A stretch of DNA of 64,000 bases from an uncultured Bacteroidia bacterium (GTDB taxonomy: Bacteria; Bacteroidota; Bacteroidia; Bacteroidales; UBA932), in NCBI GenBank assembly GCA_902785785.1, contig CADAAA010000005.1, positions 124,001-188,000 of the forward strand, in the 5' to 3' direction. A model generated the notes under the pieces. The model made no database searches, was not told where the DNA came from, and was given only the letters and a program-made list of their open reading frames with translations. How positions within the stretch are numbered: the first letter of the stretch is position 1; the number at the start of each line of letters is the position of its first letter. Below are positions 9,449-16,763 of this stretch, piece after piece. The position numbers and the translations under genes were made by a program.

Positions 9449-10722
9449 CGCTTGATGCGTATTGAGGCCGCGGCGGCGTGGGCCTGCAGGCCTTCGGCCT
9501 CCGCCATCGCTACGATGGTGGGGGCGAGGCTGCGCAGGCCGTCGCGGCTGATTTCCTGAAGGGTCATTTTCCTCATGTAGCTGTCGATGTTGACTCCGCT
9601 GTGGGAGCGGGCCCAGCCGCTGGTAGGAAGCGTGTGGTTGGTGCCGGAGGCATAGTCTCCGGCGCTTTCCGGGGTATATGCCCCGACAAAGACGCTTCCC
9701 GCTGCCGTGACGCGGTCTGCAACGGCCCAGGGGTCACAGGTAGCTATGATGAGGTGCTCGGGCGCGTAGGCGTCCGCAAATGCCACGACGTCGTCGGTGC
9801 TTTTGAGCACGACGGCGTGGCTCTTGGCGAGGGCGCCCATGGCCAGGTCAGCCCGGCCGAGGGCCTTGACCTGGCGGTCGACCTCGGCGGCCACGGCCTT
9901 GGCGACAGCCTCGTCGGTGCTGACAAGCATCACCTGGCTGTCGCGGCCGTGCTCGGCCTGCGAGAGCAGGTCGGCGGCCGCAAACGCCGGGTCGGAGGAG
10001 TCATCTACGATGACCATGACCTCCGACGGTCCGGCCGGCATGTCGATAGCCACCGCGCTGCCGCCGAGCAACTGCTTGGCGGTGGTGACGTACTGGTTGC
10101 CGGGGCCGAATATCTTGTCCACCTTGGGGACGCTCTCAGTGCCGTAAGCCATGGCGGCCACCGCCTGGGCGCCGCCGATGCGGAAGATGCGCTGCACGCC
10201 GCAGAAGGCGGCCGCATAGAGCACCGCAGGTGCGACACGGCCGTCCTTGCCGGCGGGCGTGCACAGCACGACCTCCCGGCAACCGGCTATCTGCGCCGGA
10301 ATGGCCAGCATCAAGACGGTCGAGAAAAGGGGAGCGGTACCCCCGGGGATATAGAGCCCTACCGAACCGATAGGGACCGGTCTCTGGATGCAGCGTACTC
10401 CCGGAGCGGTTTCCACTTCGATTTCCCTCGGCATCTGCGCCTCGTGGAAAGCCCGGATGTTGGCCGCGGCAGCGGCAATGGCATCCTTGACGGCGGCCGG
10501 TACCAGCTCCGAGGCTTCGCGGATTTCATCCGCCGACACCTCGAAGCGCTCCGGCACGAAGCCGTCGATCTCTGCCGCGAGCGTCCTGAGGGCATCGTCG
10601 CCGCCCTTGCGGACCCGGGCGACGATCGCCTCCACGCGCTCGCGCACGACGGGATTGACATCCGCCGGCCGCCGGCACAGTTCCGGCCATTCCTCCCTCG
10701 CGGGATTGATCCTGATATCCAT
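9445..10722 (-). CDS. hisD: histidinol dehydrogenase
   Basis: Zinc- and NAD-dependent enzyme of 425 residues performing the last two oxidations to histidine. Signatures include IPGGTAPLFSTVLMLAIPA, FGPGNQYVTTAKQLL, DMPAGPSEVMVI, the zinc-site region SQAEHGRDSQVML and APEHLI, and NHTLPTSGWAR. It starts 3 bp after hisG. A long antisense frame over hisD-hisG is a GC-content shadow. Confidence 0.97.
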   Translation of the reverse strand: MDIRINPAREEWPELCRRPADVNPVVRERVEAIVARVRKGGDDALRTLAAEIDGFVPERFEVSADEIREASELVPAAVKDAIAAAAANIRAFHEAQMPREIEVETAPGVRCIQRPVPIGSVGLYIPGGTAPLFSTVLMLAIPAQIAGCREVVLCTPAGKDGRVAPAVLYAAAFCGVQRIFRIGGAQAVAAMAYGTESVPKVDKIFGPGNQYVTTAKQLLGGSAVAIDMPAGPSEVMVIVDDSSDPAFAAADLLSQAEHGRDSQVMLVSTDEAVAKAVAAEVDRQVKALGRADLAMGALAKSHAVVLKSTDDVVAFADAYAPEHLIIATCDPWAVADRVTAAGSVFVGAYTPESAGDYASGTNHTLPTSGWARSHSGVNIDSYMRKMTLQEISRDGLRSLAPTIVAMAEAEGLQAHAAAASIRIKR

Positions 10723-10725
10723 AAT

Positions 10726-11577
10726 CTACGGAATAATCTTATCGACGTTCAGCACCAGAATACCCTCTGCTCCAATCGCCTTCAGCTGTCTGATCTTGTC
10801 CCAAAGGTCAGCCTCGTCGACGACCGAGTGCATGGAGCACCAGCCCTCCGCAGCAAGCGGCATCACGGTAGGGCTTCTCATGGCCGGCAGTATCTTGACC
10901 GCCTCCTCGACCGAAGCCTGAGGGAGGTTCATCAGAAGATATTTCTTGCCCCGGCTGACCTTGACGGAATCCAGCCTGAACTGGATCTCCTCGAGGAGTT
11001 TGCGGTCCTCGTCCGTCAGCCCGGGCCCGGCAATCAACACGGCCTCGGACCAGAACACCTTCTCGACCTCCTTCAAACCATTGGACACCAGAGTGCCGCC
11101 CGAAGAAACGATATCGAAAATCGCGTCTGCGATGCCCGCAGCGGGAGCTATCTCCACCGAGCCGGTGATGATCTCTATCTTTGCATCTATCCCGTTTTCA
11201 GCCAGATACTTCCTAAGGATGTTGGGGTAGGAGGTAGCGATGCGCTTGCCGTTGAAATACTGCGGCCCGTCATACTCCTCAGCCTTCGGGATAGCCAGGC
11301 TGATGCGGCATCCGCCGAATCCCAGCCTCTCGACTATCTCCACATCGACACCCTTCTCCTCGACCTCGTTAAGGCCGACGATACCCAGGGATGCGGTGCC
11401 GGAGGCGACGACCTGCGGGATGTCATCGTCGCGCATATAAAGGACTTCCAGCGGGAAGTTTGCGGACTGCGAAAGGAATTTGCGTTTCGAATCGTCCACG
11501 GAGATACCTATCTCCTGGAACAGCGCGGTGCTCTCTTCGTTCAGCCTTCCTTTGGACTGAATGGCTACTCTAAGCAT
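10726..11577 (-). CDS. hisG: ATP phosphoribosyltransferase, long form
   Basis: First and feedback-regulated step of histidine synthesis. The 283 residues are the long HisG type: two catalytic lobes starting MLRVAIQSKGRLNEES, with the PRPP-binding region DIVSSGGTLVSNGL, then a C-terminal ACT-like regulatory domain (about 205-283) that binds histidine. First structural gene of the operon; the leader peptide and attenuator lie upstream at 11593-11757, so both allosteric and transcriptional control by histidine are expected. Confidence 0.96.
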   Translation of the reverse strand: MLRVAIQSKGRLNEESTALFQEIGISVDDSKRKFLSQSANFPLEVLYMRDDDIPQVVASGTASLGIVGLNEVEEKGVDVEIVERLGFGGCRISLAIPKAEEYDGPQYFNGKRIATSYPNILRKYLAENGIDAKIEIITGSVEIAPAAGIADAIFDIVSSGGTLVSNGLKEVEKVFWSEAVLIAGPGLTDEDRKLLEEIQFRLDSVKVSRGKKYLLMNLPQASVEEAVKILPAMRSPTVMPLAAEGWCSMHSVVDEADLWDKIRQLKAIGAEGILVLNVDKIIP

Positions 11578-11592
11578 AACTCAACAATAATC

Positions 11593-11620
11593 AAAAAAAG
11601 CCTACCACCGAATGGTAAGC
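11593..11620 (-). terminator. his attenuator: intrinsic terminator before hisG
   Basis: On the minus strand GCTTACCA and TGGTAGGC form an 8-bp stem (one G-U pair) with a 5-nt loop, followed at once by seven T residues. It stands 16 bp before the hisG start. The 5' arm can instead pair with AATGGTAGGCC just past the leader peptide (11 bp, one G-U), so terminator and antiterminator are mutually exclusive. Confidence 0.85.
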
Positions 11621-11681
11621 CGCTTATTCTACACTACTCTTCTCACGCACACCCGGGCCTACCATTACCTTTCGGAATGGT
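11621..11681 (-). promoter_or_regulatory. his leader switching segments (pause and antiterminator hairpins)
   Basis: In transcript order: segment 1 ACCATTCC (11681-11674, over the last His codon), segment 2 GGTAATGGTAGGCC (11669-11656), segment 3 GGCTTACCATT (11621-11611), segment 4 TGGTAGGC (11607-11600). 1 pairs with 2 (8 bp, one bulge), 2 with 3 (11 bp), 3 with 4 (terminator). A ribosome stalled at the His codons would cover segment 1 and favour 2-3, allowing read-through into hisG. Confidence 0.8.
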
Positions 11682-11718
11682 GATGATGTCCCAGTGTTGT
11701 ATGTGCGTTTCTACTCAT
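11665..11718 (-). CDS. hisL: histidine leader peptide
   Basis: A 17-codon frame, MSRNAHTTLGHHHHSER then TAA. Five of 17 residues are histidine, four of them consecutive (codons at 11688-11677), immediately followed by the alternative hairpins and a terminator. This is the arrangement of classical his operon attenuators. It starts about 8 nt downstream of a putative -7 element, so the leader would be translated from the very 5' end of the mRNA. It is too short for usual gene callers. Confidence 0.85.
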   Translation of the reverse strand: MSRNAHTTLGHHHHSER

Positions 11719-11726
11719 AACTTTCG

Positions 11727-11757
11727 CTAAGTTAATTAAATTTTTTTAATATCCAAA
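11727..11757 (-). promoter_or_regulatory. putative his operon promoter
   Basis: On the minus strand TTTG (11757-11754), a 19-bp spacer, then TAACTTAG (11734-11727), one mismatch from the Bacteroidetes -7 consensus TAnnTTTG. Transcription would start next to the leader ATG at 11718. Confidence 0.5.
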
Positions 11758-11856
11758 CGATTCGCCCTAAAAATCATCCCTCCCGTCCCGTTCCCCACCT
11801 CTCCCCACGACAAATCCCCCCATTTTGCTTTTCACCCGCCCTTTCAGCCTCCTCTC

Positions 11857-12087
11857 GCGCACGTTTTCGCCAAATTCGTGCGCATGCACCGCAAAAAGTG
11901 CCCTCCCGCGCACGTTTTCGCCAAATTCGTGCGCCATCTTCCCCAAAAACGCCACTTCGCGCACGTTTTCCCACTTTTCGTGCGCATGCACCGCAAAAAG
12001 TGCCCTCCCGCGCACGTTTTCGCCAAATTCGTGCGCGAACGCCATGAAAACCGCCTGTTCGCGCACGTTTTCCCACTTTTCGTGCGC
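11857..12087. repeat. palindromic array, family 1, left arm (five units, exact 51-bp period)
   Basis: Five 27-bp units, GCGCACG-N13-CGTGCGC with perfect 7-bp arms, start at 11857, 11908, 11959, 12010 and 12061, exactly 51 bp apart. The 13-nt loops are of two kinds (TTTTCGCCAAATT, TTTTCCCACTTTT). The 24-nt spacers are related, and spacers 1 and 3 are identical. The array ends 12 bp from the stop codon of the RAYT-like gene and is inverted relative to the array on the other side. The 51-bp unit leaves several frames open in multiples of 17 codons, but none looks like a protein gene. Confidence 0.92.
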
Positions 12088-12098
12088 GAGAAAGGCGA

Positions 12099-13043
12099 TC
12101 AGCGCATGTCCGGAAAAACCGAGTCGATCAAGGCACGGTCCAAACGAAGTATTCGAGCGACCTGTTTATTGTTAGCGTGGTAATCGAAATGCAACGTTTT
12201 CGCAAGTTCAATCTTCATGTCGGTCGTGAGCAGGGAAGTTGACCGCACATTATATTCAGAATGGCATTTCGAAAGTACTATCGAATACAGCTCATCATCA
12301 GTGAAACAGACACTGCTTCCCAGTTCGGAGGAAATTGTTTTCTGGCTCTCTACATCCCGCGATAGTTTATAGAAGTATTGTCGGGCATCCCGAAATAGTC
12401 GCTCAGTCGTCTCAATCTCGCAAAATCCTATCGGAGAAGCATATCCGGATACCATACTCAATCCCGCATACATGTCAAGCGATCTGGTTTTGAAAATCCG
12501 TCTGATCTCCTTGACTGTCAGCTTGATTGAAGATGAGTCGTGGAAACCTCTGAGCTCGGGGTTGAAGAAAAAGCGATTCGCGCCCCACGGGTAGCTGAAT
12601 GGAGTCACTGAGGGATTGACCAGATAGCCGTTGCGGTTGTTGTATACAATGACTGTCCGAAGATCATTAAGGTCAGCAATTTCCCTGAGTTGACACTCCC
12701 ATGATGACAGGTCGACCGGACGACCGATGCCGTGCAGATAGCCGGAGAGGTGTTTCCCATACATCCTGAAAAACGCGAGAATCCGCTCCCTTAGCCCTGT
12801 GAGTGTAGCATGAACATGGTTTGACATCAGCTCAAAGGTCAGAATCCTTACATCCGGGAATGCTTTTGAACAAATAGCCATCAAAGTCATCCCAGCCTTG
12901 AAATCATCCTCCGTGGCGAAAATGATCTCAAACTGCTCCGGTGTGTAAAGATGCCAGCATTGACCAAGTTCCCGAAACAGCAATTCGCTCCTGGTTTCCG
13001 ATTCCTTCAAGGAGCGCGTTGGTAGTTGAATGAAGTTTTTCAT
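12099..13043 (-). CDS. REP-associated (RAYT-like) HUH/Y1 transposase with C-terminal helix-turn-helix
   Basis: A 314-residue Y1-transposase-family protein (start ATG at 13043). The HUH metal motif is SNHVHATLTG with H76 and H78; the likely catalytic tyrosine is Y134 in RTVIVYNNRNGYLV, aligning with the Y..NP.+AG motif of RAYTs; YPWGANRFFF follows. The last 45 residues (LAKTLHFDYHANNKQVARILRLDR) look like a DNA-binding helix-turn-helix. It is clearly paralogous to the gene at 24480-25412. No IS ends are seen; instead both sides carry inverted arrays of the same palindrome, as for RAYTs, which are single-copy domesticated nucleases acting on REP hairpins. Activity on these arrays is inference. 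Confidence 0.85.
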   Translation of the reverse strand: MKNFIQLPTRSLKESETRSELLFRELGQCWHLYTPEQFEIIFATEDDFKAGMTLMAICSKAFPDVRILTFELMSNHVHATLTGLRERILAFFRMYGKHLSGYLHGIGRPVDLSSWECQLREIADLNDLRTVIVYNNRNGYLVNPSVTPFSYPWGANRFFFNPELRGFHDSSSIKLTVKEIRRIFKTRSLDMYAGLSMVSGYASPIGFCEIETTERLFRDARQYFYKLSRDVESQKTISSELGSSVCFTDDELYSIVLSKCHSEYNVRSTSLLTTDMKIELAKTLHFDYHANNKQVARILRLDRALIDSVFPDMR

Positions 13044-13054
13044 AATGCATATAG

Positions 13055-13080
13055 TTTTCGTCGGCAATATGCGACGAAAA
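13055..13080 (-). promoter_or_regulatory. perfect inverted repeat in the RAYT-1 leader
   Basis: TTTTCGTCG and CGACGAAAA (9-bp arms, 8-nt loop) stand 12 bp before the RAYT-1 start codon. It could be an operator or a translation-blocking mRNA hairpin. Just upstream (13081-13132) are repeated AAAGATA elements, including the 12-bp palindrome AAAGATATCTTT. Confidence 0.55.
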
Positions 13081-13132
13081 AAGATACTTTTCCTCTAAAA
13101 AGATATCTTTCTGCTTCAGGGATATCTTTTTT

Positions 13133-13414
13133 GCGCACGAATTTGACGGAATCTTGCGCGTAAGGGCGATTTCGGGAGCATCGGCGCACGAAATGGGCGA
13201 AAACGTGCGCGGGAGGGCGGTTTCGGGAGCATCGGCGCACGAAATGGGCGAAAACGTGCGCGAAAGGGTGGTTTTGGGAGCATCGGCGCACGAATTGGGC
13301 GAAAACGTGCGCGAAAGGGCGATTTCGGGAGCATCGGCGCACGAATTGGGTGAAAACGTGCGCGGAAGAGCGGTTTTGGGAGCATCGGCGCACGAAATGG
13401 GCGAAAACGTGCGC
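13133..13414. repeat. palindromic array, family 1, right arm (six units, exact 51-bp period)
   Basis: Units start at 13133 (degenerate), 13184, 13235, 13286, 13337 and 13388, each 27 bp and 51 bp apart. On the + strand they read GCGCACG-AA(A/T)TGGG(C/T)GAAAA-CGTGCGC, the reverse complement of the left arm, so the RAYT gene lies between inverted arrays. The 24-nt spacers are near identical (ending GGGAGCATCG). Confidence 0.92.
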
Positions 13415-13482
13415 GAGAGGGGTGGCGGGGGATGAGAGGGTGAAAATGGCGGGGAGGAGGGAGAGGAGTTGGGTAGGGAGGG

Positions 13483-14592
13483 TTAGCCGATGAGCCATTT
13501 GTGGCCGGGGAGGAGGGAGAGGATCTTAGCGGTGATGGCGCAGCAGAGGAAGGTCAGCAGGGCGATGAGCGGGATGGCTAGGAAGACGGGGACTGCAGGG
13601 GAGGCTGCGTCGCCGCCAATGATGAGGTTGGAGATGGGCACAAGGTAGAAGATGTGCATCAGGTACATGCCGAAGGACAGCTTGGAGAGGGAAGTGACCA
13701 GAGAGGGCGCCTTTTCCTGCCGTATGCAGGAGAAGACCAGGAAGAGACCGAACGTGGCGAGAAGGACATTGGGGGTGCAGAACTCCCAGGACCATTCGAC
13801 TATAGGCGTGGAGATGGCTTCTCCCGGGACAGCCTTCATCCAGAAGGACCAGCCCGTGAAGATGGCGCCGACGATGAAGCTGAGCCATCCTACGGTGAGT
13901 TTCTTGCTGCGGGACCAGTCGAGATGGTAGCGGATATAATGAGCCACCACGAGATACCCCAGATATCCGGAGAAATACCAAAGCGTATGGAACCTGTTCC
14001 AGAAGCATTCTCCCCACACCTCCGGCGTGATCCAATGGTGGATCCACGGGATGAAGGTCGATGCAACGAACAGCCAGATGAACACCCTTTCCTCCCGCGC
14101 CAAGGATCTCTCAAGCCAGGGCGAAACGACAGGGATGATCAGGTACAGTCCGATCAGCGGGTACATGAACCAAAGATGCCCCGCCATCGACGGGAAATTG
14201 AGCGGCAGCATCTTCAGGTCAGCTGCCGCCTGCCCCCAGTCCATCCAGCCGAAAAGGGGAGGGAGGACGATATAAAGCAGCAAGAAGATAATCGTCGGAG
14301 GAAGAACCCTCGTAAAGCGCCTGCGGTAGAAGCTACCCATGGTCTGCCCGGGCTTCAGCGGCACGAGAAGGAACGCCGACACAATCATGAAAAGCGGCAC
14401 GCAAGTCCGCGCTACCGTACCGTCATAGAATGACACCCAGAAGCGCGTAGTCTCGTCGGGCAGCAGCGAATAGTGTCCGACGAGCCCGGCGGCGCTGCCG
14501 GAATAGAAACATTCGCTGGCATGGACCAGCATCACAAGGAAACACGCGACGACGCGGATATAGTCGATGAATACGATTCGCTGCTCTTTCAT
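13483..14592 (-). CDS. acyltransferase family 3 membrane protein (OafA/YrhL type)
   Basis: Integral membrane O-acyltransferase of 369 residues with about ten hydrophobic segments. It opens with the family pattern RIVFIDYIRVVACFLVMLVHA, with the conserved histidine at the end of the first membrane helix, and has a second block RRRFTRVLPP. Such enzymes acetylate or succinylate surface glycans or lipids; the substrate is unknown. The start is the ATG at 14592, because a TATATTTG -7 box (14618-14611) lies between it and the longer ORF start. Monocistronic by context. Confidence 0.82.
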   Translation of the reverse strand: MKEQRIVFIDYIRVVACFLVMLVHASECFYSGSAAGLVGHYSLLPDETTRFWVSFYDGTVARTCVPLFMIVSAFLLVPLKPGQTMGSFYRRRFTRVLPPTIIFLLLYIVLPPLFGWMDWGQAAADLKMLPLNFPSMAGHLWFMYPLIGLYLIIPVVSPWLERSLAREERVFIWLFVASTFIPWIHHWITPEVWGECFWNRFHTLWYFSGYLGYLVVAHYIRYHLDWSRSKKLTVGWLSFIVGAIFTGWSFWMKAVPGEAISTPIVEWSWEFCTPNVLLATFGLFLVFSCIRQEKAPSLVTSLSKLSFGMYLMHIFYLVPISNLIIGGDAASPAVPVFLAIPLIALLTFLCCAITAKILSLLPGHKWLIG

Positions 14593-14610
14593 GGCGGTGA
14601 GGGTTATGTA

Positions 14611-14618
14611 CAAATATA
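14611..14618 (-). promoter_or_regulatory. -7 promoter element of the acyltransferase gene
   Basis: TATATTTG on the minus strand, about 18 bp upstream of the ATG at 14592; no convincing -33 TTG is seen. It argues against the upstream in-frame start. Confidence 0.5.
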
Positions 14619-14627
14619 ACTATTTTT

Positions 14628-15950
14628 CTAATACCCGTAGCGATGGCGGAGGCCGAGGACGAGGGCGGCGGAAAGGGCGAGGGCGAGGACCTCGGCTACA
14701 TTGACGGCAAGCCAGATGCCGTCAATCCCCAGGATCAGGGGCAGCACGAAGACGCAACCTAGCTCGAAGACCAGCGTGCGGGTGAAGGAGATGAGCGCGG
14801 AAACGGGACCATTGTTAAGGGCTGTGAACCAGGCCGATGCGAACATGTTGAATCCGCAGATGATAAAGGAGACCATGTAGATCCGCATCGCTTTGGTCGT
14901 GAGGTCGCAGAGCGCTGGGAAATAACCGACGAAGACGGAAGATATCTGATGGGCGAAGAGTTCGATCACGGCGGTGATGAGGAGGCTGGCGACGGCGATG
15001 AGCGCGCAGCTCTTGCGTAGCAGGCTGCGCAGCTCGGCCCTGTCGCCAGCCCCGTATTTGAACGCCACTACCTGCGAAATGCCCATATTGTAACCTATGA
15101 ATACCGATCCGAAGATAAACCCTACATACATCAGGACGCCATAGGCGGAGACGCCGTTTTCGCCTATGTACTTCATCAGCTGGAGATTGTAGCAGATGCC
15201 GACGATGTTGAAGGAGATATTGCCGACGAATTCGGACAGGCCGTTCGACAGTGACTGGCCGATAGCCGGCCAGTCCTCCGGGCTGTCTTTCACGAACCGA
15301 AGGGGAGTGGTATTGCGACGGGAGGCGAAGTAGACCGTCGGGATGGCGCCGCCGACGAGGAACGAGGCGGCGGTGGCGACGGCTGCGCCGATCAGGCCCC
15401 AGCCGAAGCCTGCGACGAACAACGCGTCAAGCGCTATGTTCGTCAGGCCGCAGGCGATGCTGGTGGCCGTGCCCAGCTCCGGCCGCCCTGCTGTCATGCA
15501 GAAAGGCTGCAGCGCCAGCTGCAGCATGTACACCGGCAGGGCGGCCGTGAGGATGCGACCGTAGGTCACCGCGAGGCGGACCATTTCGCCTTCGGCGCCC
15601 AGCGCCACCGCCACCGGCCGCATCACCGCGAAGAATACCGCCGAGATCACCACCCCCGCGATGAACGTCAGGCGGATGAGCATCGTGAACGTATGGTTGC
15701 CGCGCTCGGTGTCGCCTTCTCCGAAGGTCTTGGACACCAGCGCGCTGCCGCCGGCGCCGACCATCAGCCCGAGGGCTGAGATGATCGCCACCGCCGGCCA
15801 GATGATGTTCATCGACGCGAAAGCCGTACTCCCGGCGTAATTCGAGATGAACCACCCGTCCACGATGCTGTACACCGATGTCACGATGATCATCAGCACC
15901 ATCGGCCACGTCTCGCGAATTATGCGCCTGTATCCGTAATGTCCTTCCAT
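14628..15950 (-). CDS. MATE family multidrug/metabolite exporter
   Basis: Twelve-helix MATE transporter of 440 residues, normal family length. It begins GHYGYRRIIRETWPMVLMIIVTSVYSIVDGWFISNYAG, the usual helix 1-2 region, and shows the internal duplication of the family (second half from about residue 225). It probably exports cations or drugs in exchange for Na+ or H+. A TATCTTTG -7 box (15966-15959) ends only 8 bp from the ATG. Confidence 0.92.
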   Translation of the reverse strand: MEGHYGYRRIIRETWPMVLMIIVTSVYSIVDGWFISNYAGSTAFASMNIIWPAVAIISALGLMVGAGGSALVSKTFGEGDTERGNHTFTMLIRLTFIAGVVISAVFFAVMRPVAVALGAEGEMVRLAVTYGRILTAALPVYMLQLALQPFCMTAGRPELGTATSIACGLTNIALDALFVAGFGWGLIGAAVATAASFLVGGAIPTVYFASRRNTTPLRFVKDSPEDWPAIGQSLSNGLSEFVGNISFNIVGICYNLQLMKYIGENGVSAYGVLMYVGFIFGSVFIGYNMGISQVVAFKYGAGDRAELRSLLRKSCALIAVASLLITAVIELFAHQISSVFVGYFPALCDLTTKAMRIYMVSFIICGFNMFASAWFTALNNGPVSALISFTRTLVFELGCVFVLPLILGIDGIWLAVNVAEVLALALSAALVLGLRHRYGY

Positions 15951-16013
15951 TGCGGCTGCAAAGATAGTCTATTTCCAGAAAAATCGCCCCAAAGACAGCA
16001 TTTCCCGACACCG

Positions 16014-16142
16014 ATGAACAATTCCCGCCTTTCTGTTCATCCGCCGCAGTATTCTCCACGAATCTGAACAAATAACCCCCGATTTGTTCAGATTCCGCCC
16101 CTTTTCCTCCAAATCTGAAGGATTCGGCTCCCTTTGTTCAAA
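16014..16142. repeat. family 2 palindromic repeats, three dispersed units
   Basis: Unit 1 is ATGAACA-N13-TGTTCAT (16014-16040). Unit 2 has 13-bp perfect arms AATCTGAACAAAT / ATTTGTTCAGATT (16061-16094). Unit 3 is degenerate (about 16112-16142, TCTGAAGG...TTTGTTCA). Their TGAA cores are 49-51 bp apart, matching the array beside RAYT-2. Region 15951-16013 holds only the MATE promoter. Confidence 0.75.
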
Positions 16143-16155
16143 AACAACATTTAGG

Positions 16156-16187
16156 TTTGCAAATCAGTAACGAAATCGTTACTTTTG
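16156..16187 (+). promoter_or_regulatory. promoter of the HicB-like gene
   Basis: TTTG (16156-16159), 20-bp spacer, TACTTTTG (16180-16187): a full match to the Bacteroidetes -33/-7 pattern, 26 bp upstream of the ATG at 16214. Confidence 0.7.
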
Positions 16188-16213
16188 TAAAAACAAAGGG
16201 GGAATGTAAATAT

Positions 16214-16657
16214 ATGACAATATTAGCTATAGTTGAAAAAGGTCCAGACGGGCTATATTCAGTCTGGTCTGACCAATGCTTCGGTCATCATTTCTTTGGT
16301 GGCTACGGAGAGTCTGTCGAGGAGGCCAAGAAAGACTTCCTTGACAGTGTAAATGAAGCATTGACCGAATGTCGTCAGGAAGATGACAGATTCTGTGGCC
16401 CAGAATATGACGAAATTCATATTTCATATCGATTCGACATTCCTTCATTCTTCAATTTCTTTGAGTGGATTAACGTCTCAGAGTTTGCCCGGCATGCTGG
16501 GATCAATGAAAGCAAGATGCGCCAATACAAGAATGGCTTGGCATACCCTGGCGAGAGGACAACACGAAAGATAATGGCTACTGTAAAGAGAATGCAAACT
16601 GACTTCGCCTCCATTTCACAAGAGGCCTCTGTCTTCACGCCGAATCTGAACAAATAA
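16214..16657 (+). CDS. HicB-like antitoxin-type protein with C-terminal helix-turn-helix
   Basis: A 147-residue protein (start MTILAIVEKGPDG; the longer ORF start is upstream of the promoter's start site). Residues 1-60 follow the HicB fold pattern (VEKGPDGLYSVWSDQ, then GYGESVEEAKKDFLDSVNEAL); the C-terminus VSEFARHAGINESKMRQYKNG resembles an Xre-like DNA-binding helix pair. No hicA toxin gene lies on either side, so it is an orphan antitoxin or regulator. The gene is AT-richer than its surroundings. Its last codons (NLNK stop) come from a 17-bp repeat also present 582 bp upstream. Confidence 0.72.
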   Translation: MTILAIVEKGPDGLYSVWSDQCFGHHFFGGYGESVEEAKKDFLDSVNEALTECRQEDDRFCGPEYDEIHISYRFDIPSFFNFFEWINVSEFARHAGINESKMRQYKNGLAYPGERTTRKIMATVKRMQTDFASISQEASVFTPNLNK

Positions 16658-16724
16658 AGCCAACTTGTTAAGACCCCATGGACAAATGCGCACATCGTTA
16701 TAGAGGTTTAACCATAGAAACTAC

Positions 16725-16755
16725 TTGACATTTAAGTAAAGTATTTATATATTTG
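16725..16755 (+). promoter_or_regulatory. promoter of the toxin-antitoxin operon
   Basis: TTG (16725-16727), 20-bp spacer, TATATTTG (16748-16755), ending 8 bp before the toxin ATG at 16764. Confidence 0.7.
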
Positions 16756-16763
16756 CATAAACT

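Noticed and set aside
9478-11730. 750-codon + strand frame antisense to hisD-hisG
   Set aside because: It mirrors well-conserved histidine genes in GC-rich DNA and has no recognisable domain; a codon-usage shadow. The same applies to the antisense frame over valS (48519-50087).
11857-12087. CRISPR array (27-bp repeats, 24-bp spacers, exact period)
   Set aside because: The spacers are related to one another and two are identical, the repeats are palindromes, no cas genes are near, and the mirrored array on the other side of the RAYT gene is inverted. REP/RAYT logic explains it better.
11767-12175. Open frames on both strands through the family 1 array
   Set aside because: The 51-bp unit is a multiple of three and happens to lack stops, so frames of 17-residue repeats arise on both strands. 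No signal, domain or start context supports a gene.
12099-13043. IS200/IS605-type insertion sequence
   Set aside because: No tnpB, no subterminal IS ends; both copies are single genes embedded in palindromic arrays and have a C-terminal DNA-binding extension, fitting RAYT rather than an active IS.
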